The notes: generated by a model from the letters alone, not told the origin. A stretch of 64,000 nucleotides of DNA from a bacterium (GCA_022709425.1 JAKLIW010000009.1:53746-117745); one strand, 5' to 3'. Shown: positions 41,293 through 50,149, counted from the first letter of the stretch. A program made the numbers and translations.

Positions 41293-41900
41293 GCAAACTT
41301 CTCGGCGGCCGCGTCAGCTTCCTGACCTTCCTCCCCGAAAAAAAGGCGCCCGACAGCGACGATCTGCGCAAAAAACTCTTCGACCAACGGTTCCATCCGC
41401 TTCTTCCCGAAGATGTGCGCGACGAATCGGTCGGCTGGGTCGACCCGTTCCTCTCGTTCGAGAACCAAGCCTTTCCCAACTGCTACTTCCGCGACTACTA
41501 TCTTTTTTCGCTCCGGATAGACCGCTACAGCCTCGGCGGCGCGCAACTGCGCCCCTTCCTTGAAGAGGAGATACACCGCTTCAAGGAGGATAACAAGGTG
41601 GAGTTCATTCCGGCGCACCAGAAAAAGGAACTCCGCGAACGGGCGATGCGCCGCGTCCGGGTCAAGACCCTGCCGCGCACCATCATCACCGAGGCGGCGT
41701 GGAATCTCGGCGAGAACAAACTTTACCTCTTCACGCAGTCGTCGACCATCATATCGAAGTTCATCGACACCTTCGAGAAGACCTTTGCGATAAGCATCGC
41801 GCCGTCGTATCTGGTCGACGCGGTCGAGAAGCTCGACAAACCGGGCGACCTCACCTCCATCATCGGGGAACTCTGGGACCTCGGGGGAGGTGAAGAATGA
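41289..41900 (+). CDS. RdgC-like recombination-associated protein (203 aa)
   Basis: The second half reads KKELRERAMRRVRVKTLPRTIITEAAWNLGENKLYLFTQSSTIISKFIDTFEKTFAISIAP in order (given here as consecutive segments KKELRERAMRRVRVKTLPRT, IITEAAWNLGENKLYLF and IISKFIDTFEKTFAIS). This matches the C-terminal pattern of RdgC proteins: a conserved PR, a W-N before a strand, then F...F..TF. RdgC rings bind DNA and restrain RecA. At about 200 residues it corresponds to the shorter form common in deltaproteobacteria. Overlaps its neighbours on both sides by four bases. Confidence 0.6.
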   Translation: MSKLLGGRVSFLTFLPEKKAPDSDDLRKKLFDQRFHPLLPEDVRDESVGWVDPFLSFENQAFPNCYFRDYYLFSLRIDRYSLGGAQLRPFLEEEIHRFKEDNKVEFIPAHQKKELRERAMRRVRVKTLPRTIITEAAWNLGENKLYLFTQSSTIISKFIDTFEKTFAISIAPSYLVDAVEKLDKPGDLTSIIGELWDLGGGEE

Positions 41901-42406
41901 AACGCAAAGAACGCGAAGTGGCGCAGGCGGCCCATTTCCTCGGGCAGGAATTCATCCTTTGGCTCTACTGGCGCAGTTCCTCCGACCCGTACTTCTACTT
42001 GGAGAGCTTCGGGCTGGGCAATGTCGACCTGCACCTCGAGGAGCAGATAACGCTCGAATCGCTCCACGGCGAAGGGTACCGCGAAACGATACAGACCCGC
42101 GAGATAGCGGAACACGACGATGTCCGCACCTCCATCCAGACCGGGCGTCTGCCGGTGGCTACCCGGGTCCGCGTGGCGCGCGGCAAGGCGGAGTGGCAGT
42201 TCGTGCTGACGGCGCTACCGCTGGCGATGAAGTCGATAAAACTGCCGGTCCCCGACAAGGGGGCCGACGAGGAAACGGTCCATCTGCGGCTCATCCAGAT
42301 GGAGGAGATCGACAACATCATGCGGGCGCTTTTCCAGACCTTTCTGATCGAGCGGACCAACGACACCTTCGTAGCCGACATCAAGCGGTTCCTCGGCCTT
42401 GAATAA
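41897..42406 (+). CDS. Conserved partner protein of the RdgC-like gene (169 aa)
   Basis: Starts MKRKEREVAQAAHFLGQEFILWLYWRSSSD. The FLG.EF..WL..RS opening followed by LEEQITLE strands, an R-x-R-V-A strand and a C-terminal helix MEEIDNIMRALFQTFLIERT is a pattern I associate with uncharacterised proteins encoded beside rdgC-like genes in deltaproteobacteria. No catalytic motif. Coupled to both flanking genes by overlaps. Confidence 0.7.
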   Translation: MKRKEREVAQAAHFLGQEFILWLYWRSSSDPYFYLESFGLGNVDLHLEEQITLESLHGEGYRETIQTREIAEHDDVRTSIQTGRLPVATRVRVARGKAEWQFVLTALPLAMKSIKLPVPDKGADEETVHLRLIQMEEIDNIMRALFQTFLIERTNDTFVADIKRFLGLE

Positions 42407-43184
42407 AAATAAACTCCACATACTTTCCAGCGGTTCGAAAGGGAACGCCGTCATCGTCGAAAGCGGCGGCGAGCTGCTTCTCATCGATCAGGGACTGTCG
42501 CTCAAATGTTTTACCGGCCGGTGCGCGGCGGCGGGGCTCGACCCGGCCCGTATCGTTGGCATCCTCATCACCCACGAACATGTCGATCATATCAACGGCG
42601 TTCCGCTGACGGCCTGCAAACTGCATCTGCCGGTCTACGCCGCCCCGGCGGTGGCTGCCTATTTCCGCGACTTCGGCCGTTACGAATTCGAGACGCGCGA
42701 ACTGACGCCGCAGAAACCGGCACAGATCGGCCGTTTCACCGTCGAGCCCTTCCCGGTGATGCACGATGCCCGCGATCCCTACGGCTTCACCGTGACGCTC
42801 CCCAACGGCGAACGGCTGACGCTGGTGACCGATACCGGCATCGTGACCCAGCGGATATTCGCCCAGCTCGCGGTGAGCGAATACCTCATCATCGAGGCGA
42901 ACCACGATCCCGATATGCTCTACCGCAACCCGCGCTATCCCGCCGATCTCAAACAGCGGATCCGCGGCGCAAGCGGTCATCTTTCCAACCAGCAGTGTCT
43001 CGAGGCGCTCGAAAAATTGCCGCACGACAAACTCAAAAAAGTGATATTCGCCCATCTGTCCGAAGAGAACAACAGCCCCGAACTGGTCCGTCATTCGGCC
43101 AAAGAGTGTTTCGGGCGTAGCGCCTTCACCGGCGAATCGTTCATCGCTCCGCAGAAGGGGCCGCTGTCGATACCGCTCGACTGA
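42399..43184 (+). CDS. YycJ/WalJ-type MBL-fold metal-dependent hydrolase
   Basis: 261 residues, TTG start overlapping the previous stop. Metal ligands of the beta-lactamase fold are present: THEHVDHINGV (H-x-H-x-D-H), VMHDARDPYGF, LVTDTG (Asp), and HLSNQQC plus FAHLSEENN near the end, typical of YycJ-like proteins. Two-metal phosphodiesterases of this group are implicated in DNA repair or nuclease activity, which would fit an RdgC-containing operon. Its 3' end overlaps the convergent Gate-domain gene by 44 bases. Confidence 0.88.
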   Translation: MNKNKLHILSSGSKGNAVIVESGGELLLIDQGLSLKCFTGRCAAAGLDPARIVGILITHEHVDHINGVPLTACKLHLPVYAAPAVAAYFRDFGRYEFETRELTPQKPAQIGRFTVEPFPVMHDARDPYGFTVTLPNGERLTLVTDTGIVTQRIFAQLAVSEYLIIEANHDPDMLYRNPRYPADLKQRIRGASGHLSNQQCLEALEKLPHDKLKKVIFAHLSEENNSPELVRHSAKECFGRSAFTGESFIAPQKGPLSIPLD

Positions 43185-44133
43185 GCAGCAGCCGCGCGAA
43201 CCGTTCATCGGAGAGTTTCGCCGTCAGCCGCACGATCGCAAAAACAGCCCCAACCGCGAAGATCGCCCGCACGATAAGCAGGCCCGAGAAGTGGCCGCCG
43301 AGCGACACCATCAGCAGGGTATCTTCGATGAAACTGTGAAAAAGACTCAGGAGCGCCATCGAGAAGAAGATATCGCGCCGCGCGATGTGGCCGGTCTGCG
43401 CCTCGCGGATGATGAGCGCGCCGCCGTAAGCCAGCCCGAGCGTCATCCCGATGATGGAGAGCGTCGTCACCTCGCGGCCGATGCCGATGAACGACAGCAC
43501 CGGTCCGAAGAGGCGGTCCATGAGGGCGAGTACGCCGAACTTTTTAAGAAGCGCCATAAGGAACAGGAGTGCGCAGATGACGAGGAATATCATCCCGTAG
43601 TTGCGGAGTTCACCCAGCGCCCACGCCATGAGCGACGGATCGGCCGGGGCGGTTGCCGCCCACGATATGGCCGAGGGGCCACCGAGCGTCCCGGTGAGCC
43701 GGTAGCCGATATAGAGGATCGTCCCGATGATATAGCCGCCGCCGACCCGCACGGCGAAGATCGCGGCGAGACTCGCCCCCGCCTTGCGCGCCACCTGCAG
43801 TTCGACCGGCAGTGAATGGGCCACCAGCATCATGGTGGTGAGCACCGTCACCTGCGCGACGGTGAGCGGGTAGTCGGCCGAAATGGCGACGAAGGCGAGT
43901 ATCCCGCCGTAGAGATTGGTCACCATCCCGGTCACCCAGACCAGCCCCATGGCGCCCGGCAGGCCGATGAGTTCCATCAGCGGGGCGAACCCGGCGCCGA
44001 TGAGTTCGATGAGCCCCGTTTCTTTCAGTATCTTGATGACGATGGAGACGGGGATCATGATCTTGAAGAGGATCATGCTCGTCCGCACCGCGTCGGCGAG
44101 GAATTCGCGGAGTATGGTGTAGCTACGCTGCAT
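43141..44133 (-). CDS. Nucleoside-recognition (Gate) domain membrane protein
   Basis: 330 residues with eight to ten membrane helices. Two halves each hold the Gate motif region (VWVTGMVTNLYGGILAF; IGMTLGLAYGGALIIREA), as in the SpmA/SpmB and YjiH-like families, whose members may move nucleosides or ions. MVAHSLPVELQVARKAG and SLFHSFIEDTLLMVSLGG are the usual loops with a conserved His and Glu. Last gene of the minus-strand operon beginning at 50060, three bases after the preceding gene. Confidence 0.82.
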   Translation of the reverse strand: MQRSYTILREFLADAVRTSMILFKIMIPVSIVIKILKETGLIELIGAGFAPLMELIGLPGAMGLVWVTGMVTNLYGGILAFVAISADYPLTVAQVTVLTTMMLVAHSLPVELQVARKAGASLAAIFAVRVGGGYIIGTILYIGYRLTGTLGGPSAISWAATAPADPSLMAWALGELRNYGMIFLVICALLFLMALLKKFGVLALMDRLFGPVLSFIGIGREVTTLSIIGMTLGLAYGGALIIREAQTGHIARRDIFFSMALLSLFHSFIEDTLLMVSLGGHFSGLLIVRAIFAVGAVFAIVRLTAKLSDERFARLLLSRAVSTAAPSAER

Positions 44134-44136
44134 TAT

Positions 44137-44460
44137 CTAGCGGGTTTTGCCGCGCCGTTTCGCGGGCGTTCTTTCGGGCGCCTTATCCTTGCGGCGGAAG
44201 CTGATGCGCACCTCGAGTTCGAGATCCTCCAAGGCGTTGGTGAGCGCCTTATCGACATCGATCTTATCGAGGAACTGCGCCAGTTCCTTGGCGAGGATGA
44301 CCTTCATCTCGTCCTTTATCTTGCCCCCGTGATCGAGCAGTTGGGACGCCATTTCGCGGGTGAGGAGCGAAGAAAGGTCGATCTGATCGCCGATGACCCC
44401 TTTAAGTTCGTCGGGTATCGGCATCCGGTCCAGCAGTTTGTCGACCAGTCGGTTCCTCAT
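44137..44460 (-). CDS. Small helical conserved protein (107 aa)
   Basis: MRNRLVDKLLDRMPIPDELKGVIGDQIDLSSLL, then a long helical stretch (KIKDEMKVILAKELAQFLDKID) and a basic tail (RTPAKRRGKTR). This phasin-like or coiled-coil pattern, with a helical middle and basic end, is seen in small deltaproteobacterial proteins of unknown role. Start codon overlaps the folK stop (ATGA), indicating coupling. Confidence 0.75.
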   Translation of the reverse strand: MRNRLVDKLLDRMPIPDELKGVIGDQIDLSSLLTREMASQLLDHGGKIKDEMKVILAKELAQFLDKIDVDKALTNALEDLELEVRISFRRKDKAPERTPAKRRGKTR

Positions 44461-44951
44461 TTCTTCTCTCCCTCATCAAGTTTCCGTATCGTCTGACATT
44501 TCAGTGTATCGGCGTCGGGTCCGTAGTTCTTGAGTGTCGCGGCGAAGGGGGCGAACCGTCCCGCGATCTCGCGCGCCGGTTCGACCACGAATCGCCGTTC
44601 CCGCCAGCGCGGGTGAGGGAGCTCCAATCGCGCCGAGCGGTGCATCCCCGTTTCGCCGAAGACGATGTCGATATCGATGATGCGCGGTCCGTTCTTCACG
44701 GTGCGCACCCGGCCCAGTTCGTACTCTATCGCGCCGATAGCGTCGAGCAGTTCCTCCGGCTCCAACGATGTTTCGACCACCGCGGCGGCGTTGACGAAAT
44801 CGCTCTGCGGCGGCGCGTCGACCGGCATGGTCAGGTAGAACGAAGATACCGCTTCGACAGCGACACCGCGCTCTTTGAGCCGGGTGAGCGCCGCACGGAT
44901 GTTGGCCGACTTGTCGCCGATATTCGAACCGAGCGAAAGGAGGTATTTCAT
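44457..44951 (-). CDS. folK: 2-amino-4-hydroxy-6-hydroxymethyldihydropteridine pyrophosphokinase
   Basis: 164 residues. Signature LSLGSNIGDKSANI at the start, the central IEYELGRVRTVKNGPRIIDIDIVFG (substrate loop with R and D-x-D), and LELPHPRWRERRFVVEP with the conserved H-P-R. Transfers pyrophosphate from ATP to hydroxymethyldihydropterin in folate synthesis. The start overlaps the aminotransferase stop by ATGA even though a palindrome was inserted just upstream. Confidence 0.95.
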   Translation of the reverse strand: MKYLLSLGSNIGDKSANIRAALTRLKERGVAVEAVSSFYLTMPVDAPPQSDFVNAAAVVETSLEPEELLDAIGAIEYELGRVRTVKNGPRIIDIDIVFGETGMHRSARLELPHPRWRERRFVVEPAREIAGRFAPFAATLKNYGPDADTLKCQTIRKLDEGEKK

Positions 44952-46156
44952 ACATCACCTGAGGGGTCAGATGAGGGGTCAGGCGCACAAGTTGCCTGAC
45001 CCCAAGGCTGGCCGATCCGTTCCGCCGCCGCGGCCATCTGGTCGGGTGGCCGGGTCACGGCGATGCGGAACCATCCCTCGCCGTTCGGCCCGAATGCGGT
45101 GCCGGGGGTGACGAGCACCTGCCGCTCGGCGAGGAGCCGGTCGGTGAATTCGGCGGCGGTGAGTCCCGCCGGGACGCGGGCCCACAGATAGAAACCGGCA
45201 CGGGCGTCGCAGTAGGTTATCCCGGCCGCGGCGAGCGCTTTTTTAACGGTCGCCCGGTTATCGGCGTAAAAACGCCGCGTGGCGGCCATGTCGGTGTCGG
45301 AAAGATTAAGCGCGGCGATCCCGGCGAACTGCACCGGTTCGAAGGGAGCCGAATCCTGCAGTCCCTTCACCTTGAGGAGCGCCTGCACCAGCTTTGCGTT
45401 GCCGCAGGCCCAGCCGAGCCGCCAGCCGGTCATGCTGTAGCTTTTGGAAAAGGAGAAGAATTCAATGGTCCGCTCGTGGCGCGGATCGAACTCGAGCGTC
45501 GAACGGGGCGGGGCATCGTCGTATATCTCGCAGTAGGCGTTGTCGGAGAGTACTATCCAGTCGTGACGCCGTGCGTAGGAGTAGAGTTTCGTGTAAAAGG
45601 GGTCGTCGGCGGTGGCGCCGGTGGGGTTCGACGGGAAGTTCACGATGATCATGCGGACACGGCGGCGGGTCTCTTCGGGCAGCGCGTCGAGATCGGGGAG
45701 AAAGTTGTTCTTTTCGGAGAGTTTCATTGGCAACGGCTGGCCGCCGGCATGGGCGATGGCGTGGGCGTAGACCGGGTAGCCGGGGTCGGGGTAGAGGACG
45801 ATGTCGCCCGGATCGAGCGCCGCCTGCGGGAAACGGAAGAGTCCCTCCTTCGATCCCATGAGCGCGGTTATCTCGTGGTCGATGTCGAGCGTGACGCCGA
45901 AGCGTCGCTTCATCCAGCCGCCGATGGCGGCACGCAGCGGCAGGACGCCGTTGTAACTGGAGTAATGGTGATGTTCGGGGCGGGTCGCCCGTTCGCGTAG
46001 CGTTTCCACCGCCGCCGTGGGCGACGGCAGACTCGCATCGCCGATCGAAAGGTCGATGACGGTCATGCCACGCGCCTCGAGCGCCGCTCTTTTGGCGGCG
46101 AGCGCCGCGAAAGGATAGGCCGCCTGCGCCGCTATCGCCTGCGATATCCGTACCAT
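44948..46156 (-). CDS. Class I/II aminotransferase, LL-diaminopimelate aminotransferase-like
   Basis: 402 residues. PLP enzyme fold with the conserved SNPTGATADDPFY, DNAYCEIYDD and FSFSKSYSMTGWRLGW (lysine in SFSKS forms the Schiff base). SIGDASLPSP and DPGYPVY suit the DapL/alanine-transaminase subgroup. Substrate not decidable by eye; LL-DAP or a keto acid such as oxoisovalerate-related are both reasonable. The C-terminus continues past the family end with GQATCAPDPSSDPSGDV, encoded by an inserted palindrome (44975-45003) and a partial tandem copy. In operon after panC, three bases apart. Confidence 0.9.
   Translation of the reverse strand: MVRISQAIAAQAAYPFAALAAKRAALEARGMTVIDLSIGDASLPSPTAAVETLRERATRPEHHHYSSYNGVLPLRAAIGGWMKRRFGVTLDIDHEITALMGSKEGLFRFPQAALDPGDIVLYPDPGYPVYAHAIAHAGGQPLPMKLSEKNNFLPDLDALPEETRRRVRMIIVNFPSNPTGATADDPFYTKLYSYARRHDWIVLSDNAYCEIYDDAPPRSTLEFDPRHERTIEFFSFSKSYSMTGWRLGWACGNAKLVQALLKVKGLQDSAPFEPVQFAGIAALNLSDTDMAATRRFYADNRATVKKALAAAGITYCDARAGFYLWARVPAGLTAAEFTDRLLAERQVLVTPGTAFGPNGEGWFRIAVTRPPDQMAAAAERIGQPWGQATCAPDPSSDPSGDV
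44975..45003. repeat. REP-like perfect palindrome, copy 2
   Basis: GGGGTCAGGC-gcacaagtt-GCCTGACCCC, the reverse complement of 34867-34895 with no mismatch. A partial copy (GGGGTCAG, 44963-44970) sits next to it. Read on the minus strand it encodes GQATCAPDP, exactly as in xseA. Confidence 0.85.
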
Positions 46157-46158
46157 GA

Positions 46159-47016
46159 TTATCCGCCGAGTAGCAGGTTGTCGATGAGCCGGGTCGTTCC
46201 CACCCGCACCGCCGCGAAGAGGCGCGACTTATTCATGATGAACTGCGTCGGTTCGAGCGTATCGGTGTGGCGTATCTCGAAGTAGTCTATCTGCGCGCCG
46301 GGGATTTCCTTGAGTATCAGCGCCCGGCCCTCCTCTTCGACCTTCGCCACCGGCTGGGCGATGCGGTCGAACCGGATCTGGTCGGCGCGGCTTTTGCATT
46401 GGAGCATCGCGCGGTAGATCGCCGGGGCGGCGGCCCGCTCTTCGGGCGACAGGTAGCGGTTGCGGCTCGACAACGCCAGCCCGTCGGGCTCGCGCACCGT
46501 CGGCACCGGGATGATGTCGATACCGAAATGGAGATCGTCGGCAAGCCGTCGCAGTACGGCGAGTTGCTGGTAGTCCTTTTCGCCGAAACAGGCGCTGTGG
46601 GGCCGGACGAGGTTGAAGAGTATCGCCACCACCTGCGCCACGCCGTCGAAATGGCCCGGCCGGTGTGCGCCGCACAGGACCCCGGCGATCTTCGGATCGA
46701 CCGCCAGCCGGATGAGCGGCTCGGCGCGGTAGATCTCGGTCGCCTTCGGCAGGAAGACGATATCGGCGCCGGTCGCCTCACAGAGCGCCAGATCGGCCTC
46801 TTCGGTGCGCGGATACTTGGTGAAGTCCTCGTTCGGGCCGAACTGGGTCGGGTTGACGAAGATGGAGACGATAAGGTGGTCGGCCTTCTTTTTTGCCACC
46901 TCCATGAGACGGGCATGCCCCGCGTGGAGCGCCCCCATCGTCGGCACGAACCCGACACGGCCCGCGAGCGCCGCCCGCGCCGCCCGGAGTTCCGCCGCCG
47001 TACGCACGATCTGCAT
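46159..47016 (-). CDS. panC: Pantothenate synthetase
   Basis: 285 residues from ATG 47016 with GGAGGGAAG upstream, rather than the weaker ATG at 47028. PTMGALHAGHARLM carries the HxGH nucleotide motif; VSIFVNPTQFGPNEDFTKYPR, FDGVAQVVAILFNLVRP, FGEKDYQQL and SSRNRYLSPEER complete the family set. Condenses pantoate with beta-alanine using ATP, feeding CoA synthesis with CoaX. Third gene of the operon starting at 50060, 72 bases after plsC. Confidence 0.96.
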   Translation of the reverse strand: MQIVRTAAELRAARAALAGRVGFVPTMGALHAGHARLMEVAKKKADHLIVSIFVNPTQFGPNEDFTKYPRTEEADLALCEATGADIVFLPKATEIYRAEPLIRLAVDPKIAGVLCGAHRPGHFDGVAQVVAILFNLVRPHSACFGEKDYQQLAVLRRLADDLHFGIDIIPVPTVREPDGLALSSRNRYLSPEERAAAPAIYRAMLQCKSRADQIRFDRIAQPVAKVEEEGRALILKEIPGAQIDYFEIRHTDTLEPTQFIMNKSRLFAAVRVGTTRLIDNLLLGG

Positions 47017-47088
47017 ACTTCCCTCCATTATAAAAGACGCTGGGAAGGTATATAGCAGAGAGAAAGGAAAAAGGGAAGGGAAAACCGA

Positions 47089-47865
47089 TTATGTCCTTTC
47101 TGCCTGTATCCGCTCCCGAAGCATGACGCCGAGTTCGTCGCGGTGGGTGGCGGTCGCCTCGACCGGCGGCAGGATCGTCACCGCGGCGGTAATGCTCTTG
47201 AGGGCAAGGAATTTGCGGGCGTGGGCCATGAAGGTGATGTCGCCGTAGTAGGCGACGCTTTCGAGCAGCGTTCCTTCCCGCGCCGGGCGGCCGTTGATCG
47301 TTTCGTACCGGATGGCAATGGGCAACAGCGGTACCGGCGCCTCGGCGGCGGCGGCGAAAAAGGCGGTCTTGAAGGGTTTGAGGGCGCTTCTGCCGTCGGT
47401 GGTGGTCCCTTCGGGGAAGATCAGCACATCGAACCCGGCGCGCAGGATGGCGGTCACCTTGGCCAGCTCTCCGCGCAGGTGTTTGACGCTGCGCCGCTCG
47501 ATGAAGAGCGATCCGCCCATCTTCGCAAGGAAGCCGTCGAGCCCGCCCCCTTCGACCTCGACCGTCGTGATGCCGGTCAGGGGGCGCAAGGCGTAGAGGA
47601 TGAGGACATCGACATAGGAGATATGGTTGGCGATGATGAAATAGTTCCGGTCGGCGCGCAGGTTCTCGGGGTTGACCACGGTGAAACTGATGCTCAGCAT
47701 CTTCAGCGTCACCCGTATCCAGAACCGGGTGCTCCGCTGAATGCGCCGCCGTTGGATGACCGGGTCGCGCGTCACCGCCCACAGCGCCAGATTAGAGAGC
47801 GAGAAGAAAAGTATGATGACGAACAGGACAAGACTGTTACGCAGGATGCGGTAGGTTGCGCTCAT
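47089..47865 (-). CDS. plsC: 1-acyl-glycerol-3-phosphate acyltransferase family
   Basis: 258 residues with an N-terminal membrane helix (LVLFVIILFFSLSNLALWAV). Catalytic NHISYVD (H-x4-D) and FPEGTTTDG motifs of PlsC are present, with GGSLFIERRSV as the glycerol-phosphate site. Acylates lysophosphatidate to phosphatidate at the inner membrane; a related acceptor such as an acyl-amino acid is possible. Its start overlaps the glycosyltransferase stop by four bases. Confidence 0.88.
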   Translation of the reverse strand: MSATYRILRNSLVLFVIILFFSLSNLALWAVTRDPVIQRRRIQRSTRFWIRVTLKMLSISFTVVNPENLRADRNYFIIANHISYVDVLILYALRPLTGITTVEVEGGGLDGFLAKMGGSLFIERRSVKHLRGELAKVTAILRAGFDVLIFPEGTTTDGRSALKPFKTAFFAAAAEAPVPLLPIAIRYETINGRPAREGTLLESVAYYGDITFMAHARKFLALKSITAAVTILPPVEATATHRDELGVMLRERIQAERT

Positions 47866-50060
47866 TCCGCCGGTTTCCTGAAGAACTCGACGAAATCGAT
47901 CAGGAAGTAGGTGTCGCGGGTACGGTCCTCCGGTTCGAGGCGGATGAAGCGGAACCCGGCGGTCAGGTCGGCCGTGACCTGACGGCTGACCTTCTCATAG
48001 CGTGCCCCGGTGAAGTCGATCGTACCGACCGGCGTTTCATCGATGAATACCCGGAAACGGCCCATCTCGGGGCCGGTCACCCCGACGAATTCAATGGTGT
48101 AGCGTCCCGCGACGAGGATATTCTGCCCGAAGGTGTAGTATTCGTCGGTGTGGCGGAACCGGCAGAAGAAGGCCTTTTTCGAAAAGCCGATCCCCAGTTT
48201 GTCGGGCGGCGGGAACGATACATATCTCGACAGGTCGGGGCGGTTCGGATATTCGTTGCAGTAATCGGGTTCTCCCCGCAGCGGATAACGCTTATCCTCC
48301 ATCTCGGCGACGATGTAGTCGGCGGGCAGTTCCGCGTCGGCAAGCGGGGTGATGGTCGGCGGCCGGAGGTGTGTCTGCAGCGAGTCGTAGCGGGCGCGAT
48401 AAAAGGTCCGTCCCTTTGTTCTGTAGTAATGCAGGAGGGCGCTGTTCGACCGGATGCCGAGGTCGCGGACGAAAATGATATCGTTCTTATCCCAGTCGTC
48501 GTGGCGCATCACGGCGAACCCCGATCCGATGAGCTCCTCGTTGTCGACGAAGATGACGGCGTTATGGATGTTCATCCGCTGTGCGGTCTGCGAGAGCGAC
48601 CGGCTGACGCCCCAGTAATCCAACGCGTAGGTCGAAAGGATCGGCGGCAGGACGACCGCCGCATAAAAAATGTAGGAGGCGGCCATGAAGCCGCCGAGCG
48701 CCGCGCCGTAGAGTCTTGAACGGGATGATGCAGCGATATGTTCCGAAAGCCGGACGAGGCCCAGCGCCGCGAGAATCATAAGGAAAAAGGTCGTTTCGTA
48801 GTAGTAGCGCGGGCCGAAGACATTGCCGTCGAAATAATAAAAATAGTAGCCGCCGACGGTTGCGAGAAACGGGGCGGCGATGAAGAGTTCACGCCTGCCT
48901 CCCCGGCGCAGGAAAAAAGCGAGCGGGATGAGGAGGAACAGCAAGGGATGACCGAAGGTGTTGACGATGAGGAGCGACAGGCGGTGATAGGTGACCACGG
49001 CGGCGTGGGTGAGCGTGAGCCCTTCATCGGGGAGGACCATCCAGTCGGCGTTGGGACAGCCGCGGCCCAGACCGAGCCCGAAACAGTCGTCGTTCGGTTC
49101 GCTGTAATTGAAATAACTGTCCTGCCGGAGGGAAAAGAGATCGTGGGTATAATTAAAATTGTAGGCGAGAAGAAGGAGCAGCCACGGCAGGAAGGCGAGG
49201 GTGAGGGCGATGCCGCGCAGGAAGGTGCCGGAGCGCCGTATCTCGGCAAGGGCGGTCAGCGCGAGCGGCAGGGCGAGCAGGGTCGCGTTCTGTGGCCGGA
49301 TGAAAAGTATCCAGCCGAGCGATGAGCCGGCGGCGGCGGCGAATATGAGAGAGCGCCGTTTCGATGTCTCGGCGCGGGAGCGGATAAAGAAAAAGACCGT
49401 GAGGAGCGTCATCAGGGCGCAGAAGGGGTGGGCCATGCCGGTGCCGCCCATCACCATGAGGAAGCTCGAGAGGATCGCGAGCGTCATCGCGGCGGCCGAA
49501 ACGCGCGGCCCGAACAGATCGTCCGCTATCCGGCCGAGGACCAGTATGTTGACGGCGGTGAGGATCGGATTGGCGATGAAGGGGATGCCCAGCATCGTGA
49601 AGGGGAGCAGGAACAGCGAGTAGCCGGGCAGGAAGAGTGAATATATCTTCTCGCCGTCGGGGACGAGGTAGAGGTAGCGGAAGAACTCGTAATAGGGGAC
49701 CATCGGCAGGTCGAGCCGGCCATGGGCGAGCTGGTCGGCCATGATGCGGTAATGAATGCTGTCCTGAATATGGGGAAGTCCCTGAAAGATGAGCAGGTCG
49801 ACAAGCAGGGCGCCGCAGAAGGCGCAGAGGGGGAAAAAGAGATAGCGGACATTCTCGAGGCGCCCCCAAAGCGCCGCGCCGGCGCGGCGGATCGACGGGA
49901 CGAGGGCCAGCGCCGTCAGGGCGGCCAACAGGAGGTGGAAAGCGGGGAAATGGATCGCCAGCGGCGTCCAGAACTTGCCGCCGGTCGCCCAGATGAAAAA
50001 AAGCAGCAGGAACACTATGCCGAAAGATATCCGGACCATGTCGTCGCGCCGCGCATTCAT
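47862..50060 (-). CDS. GT-C fold membrane glycosyltransferase-like protein, paralogue 1
   Basis: 732 residues. About ten helices occupy the first 450 residues; an exposed first loop has FQGLPHIQDSIHYRIMADQL, the region where GT39/GT83-type enzymes keep their catalytic Asp (here D in IQDS). The C-terminal 250 residues are soluble and probably periplasmic, ending with a beta-sandwich ([21 protein letters not shown]). The family adds sugars from polyprenyl-phosphate donors to lipids or proteins outside the membrane. The same architecture is repeated at 51959-54160. The ATG lies six bases after a -10 box, suggesting a leaderless start and supporting position 50060. Confidence 0.82.
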   Translation of the reverse strand: MNARRDDMVRISFGIVFLLLFFIWATGGKFWTPLAIHFPAFHLLLAALTALALVPSIRRAGAALWGRLENVRYLFFPLCAFCGALLVDLLIFQGLPHIQDSIHYRIMADQLAHGRLDLPMVPYYEFFRYLYLVPDGEKIYSLFLPGYSLFLLPFTMLGIPFIANPILTAVNILVLGRIADDLFGPRVSAAAMTLAILSSFLMVMGGTGMAHPFCALMTLLTVFFFIRSRAETSKRRSLIFAAAAGSSLGWILFIRPQNATLLALPLALTALAEIRRSGTFLRGIALTLAFLPWLLLLLAYNFNYTHDLFSLRQDSYFNYSEPNDDCFGLGLGRGCPNADWMVLPDEGLTLTHAAVVTYHRLSLLIVNTFGHPLLFLLIPLAFFLRRGGRRELFIAAPFLATVGGYYFYYFDGNVFGPRYYYETTFFLMILAALGLVRLSEHIAASSRSRLYGAALGGFMAASYIFYAAVVLPPILSTYALDYWGVSRSLSQTAQRMNIHNAVIFVDNEELIGSGFAVMRHDDWDKNDIIFVRDLGIRSNSALLHYYRTKGRTFYRARYDSLQTHLRPPTITPLADAELPADYIVAEMEDKRYPLRGEPDYCNEYPNRPDLSRYVSFPPPDKLGIGFSKKAFFCRFRHTDEYYTFGQNILVAGRYTIEFVGVTGPEMGRFRVFIDETPVGTIDFTGARYEKVSRQVTADLTAGFRFIRLEPEDRTRDTYFLIDFVEFFRKPAE

Positions 50061-50066
50061 GCCGGC

Positions 50067-50095
50067 ATCATACTAAAACGGTACGCGGAGGTCAA
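50067..50095 (-). promoter_or_regulatory. Leaderless promoter of glycosyltransferase paralogue 1
   Basis: Minus strand TTGACC (50095-50090), 17 bases, TATGAT (50072-50067), then GCCGGC and the ATG. Transcription should begin at or within a base or two of the start codon. Confidence 0.65.
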
Positions 50096-50137
50096 CAAGG
50101 GCATTCAAATATAATTAGCGTTTTTTTCGTCTCACGT

Positions 50138-50143
50138 TATAGT
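50138..50143 (+). promoter_or_regulatory. -10 box of the UbiA-type gene, six bases from ATG
   Basis: TATAGT followed by GGGGGC and ATG. The -35 is poor (TTAGCG at 50115-50120 with a 17-base spacer). Position again predicts a leaderless message. Confidence 0.4.
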
Positions 50144-50149
50144 GGGGGC

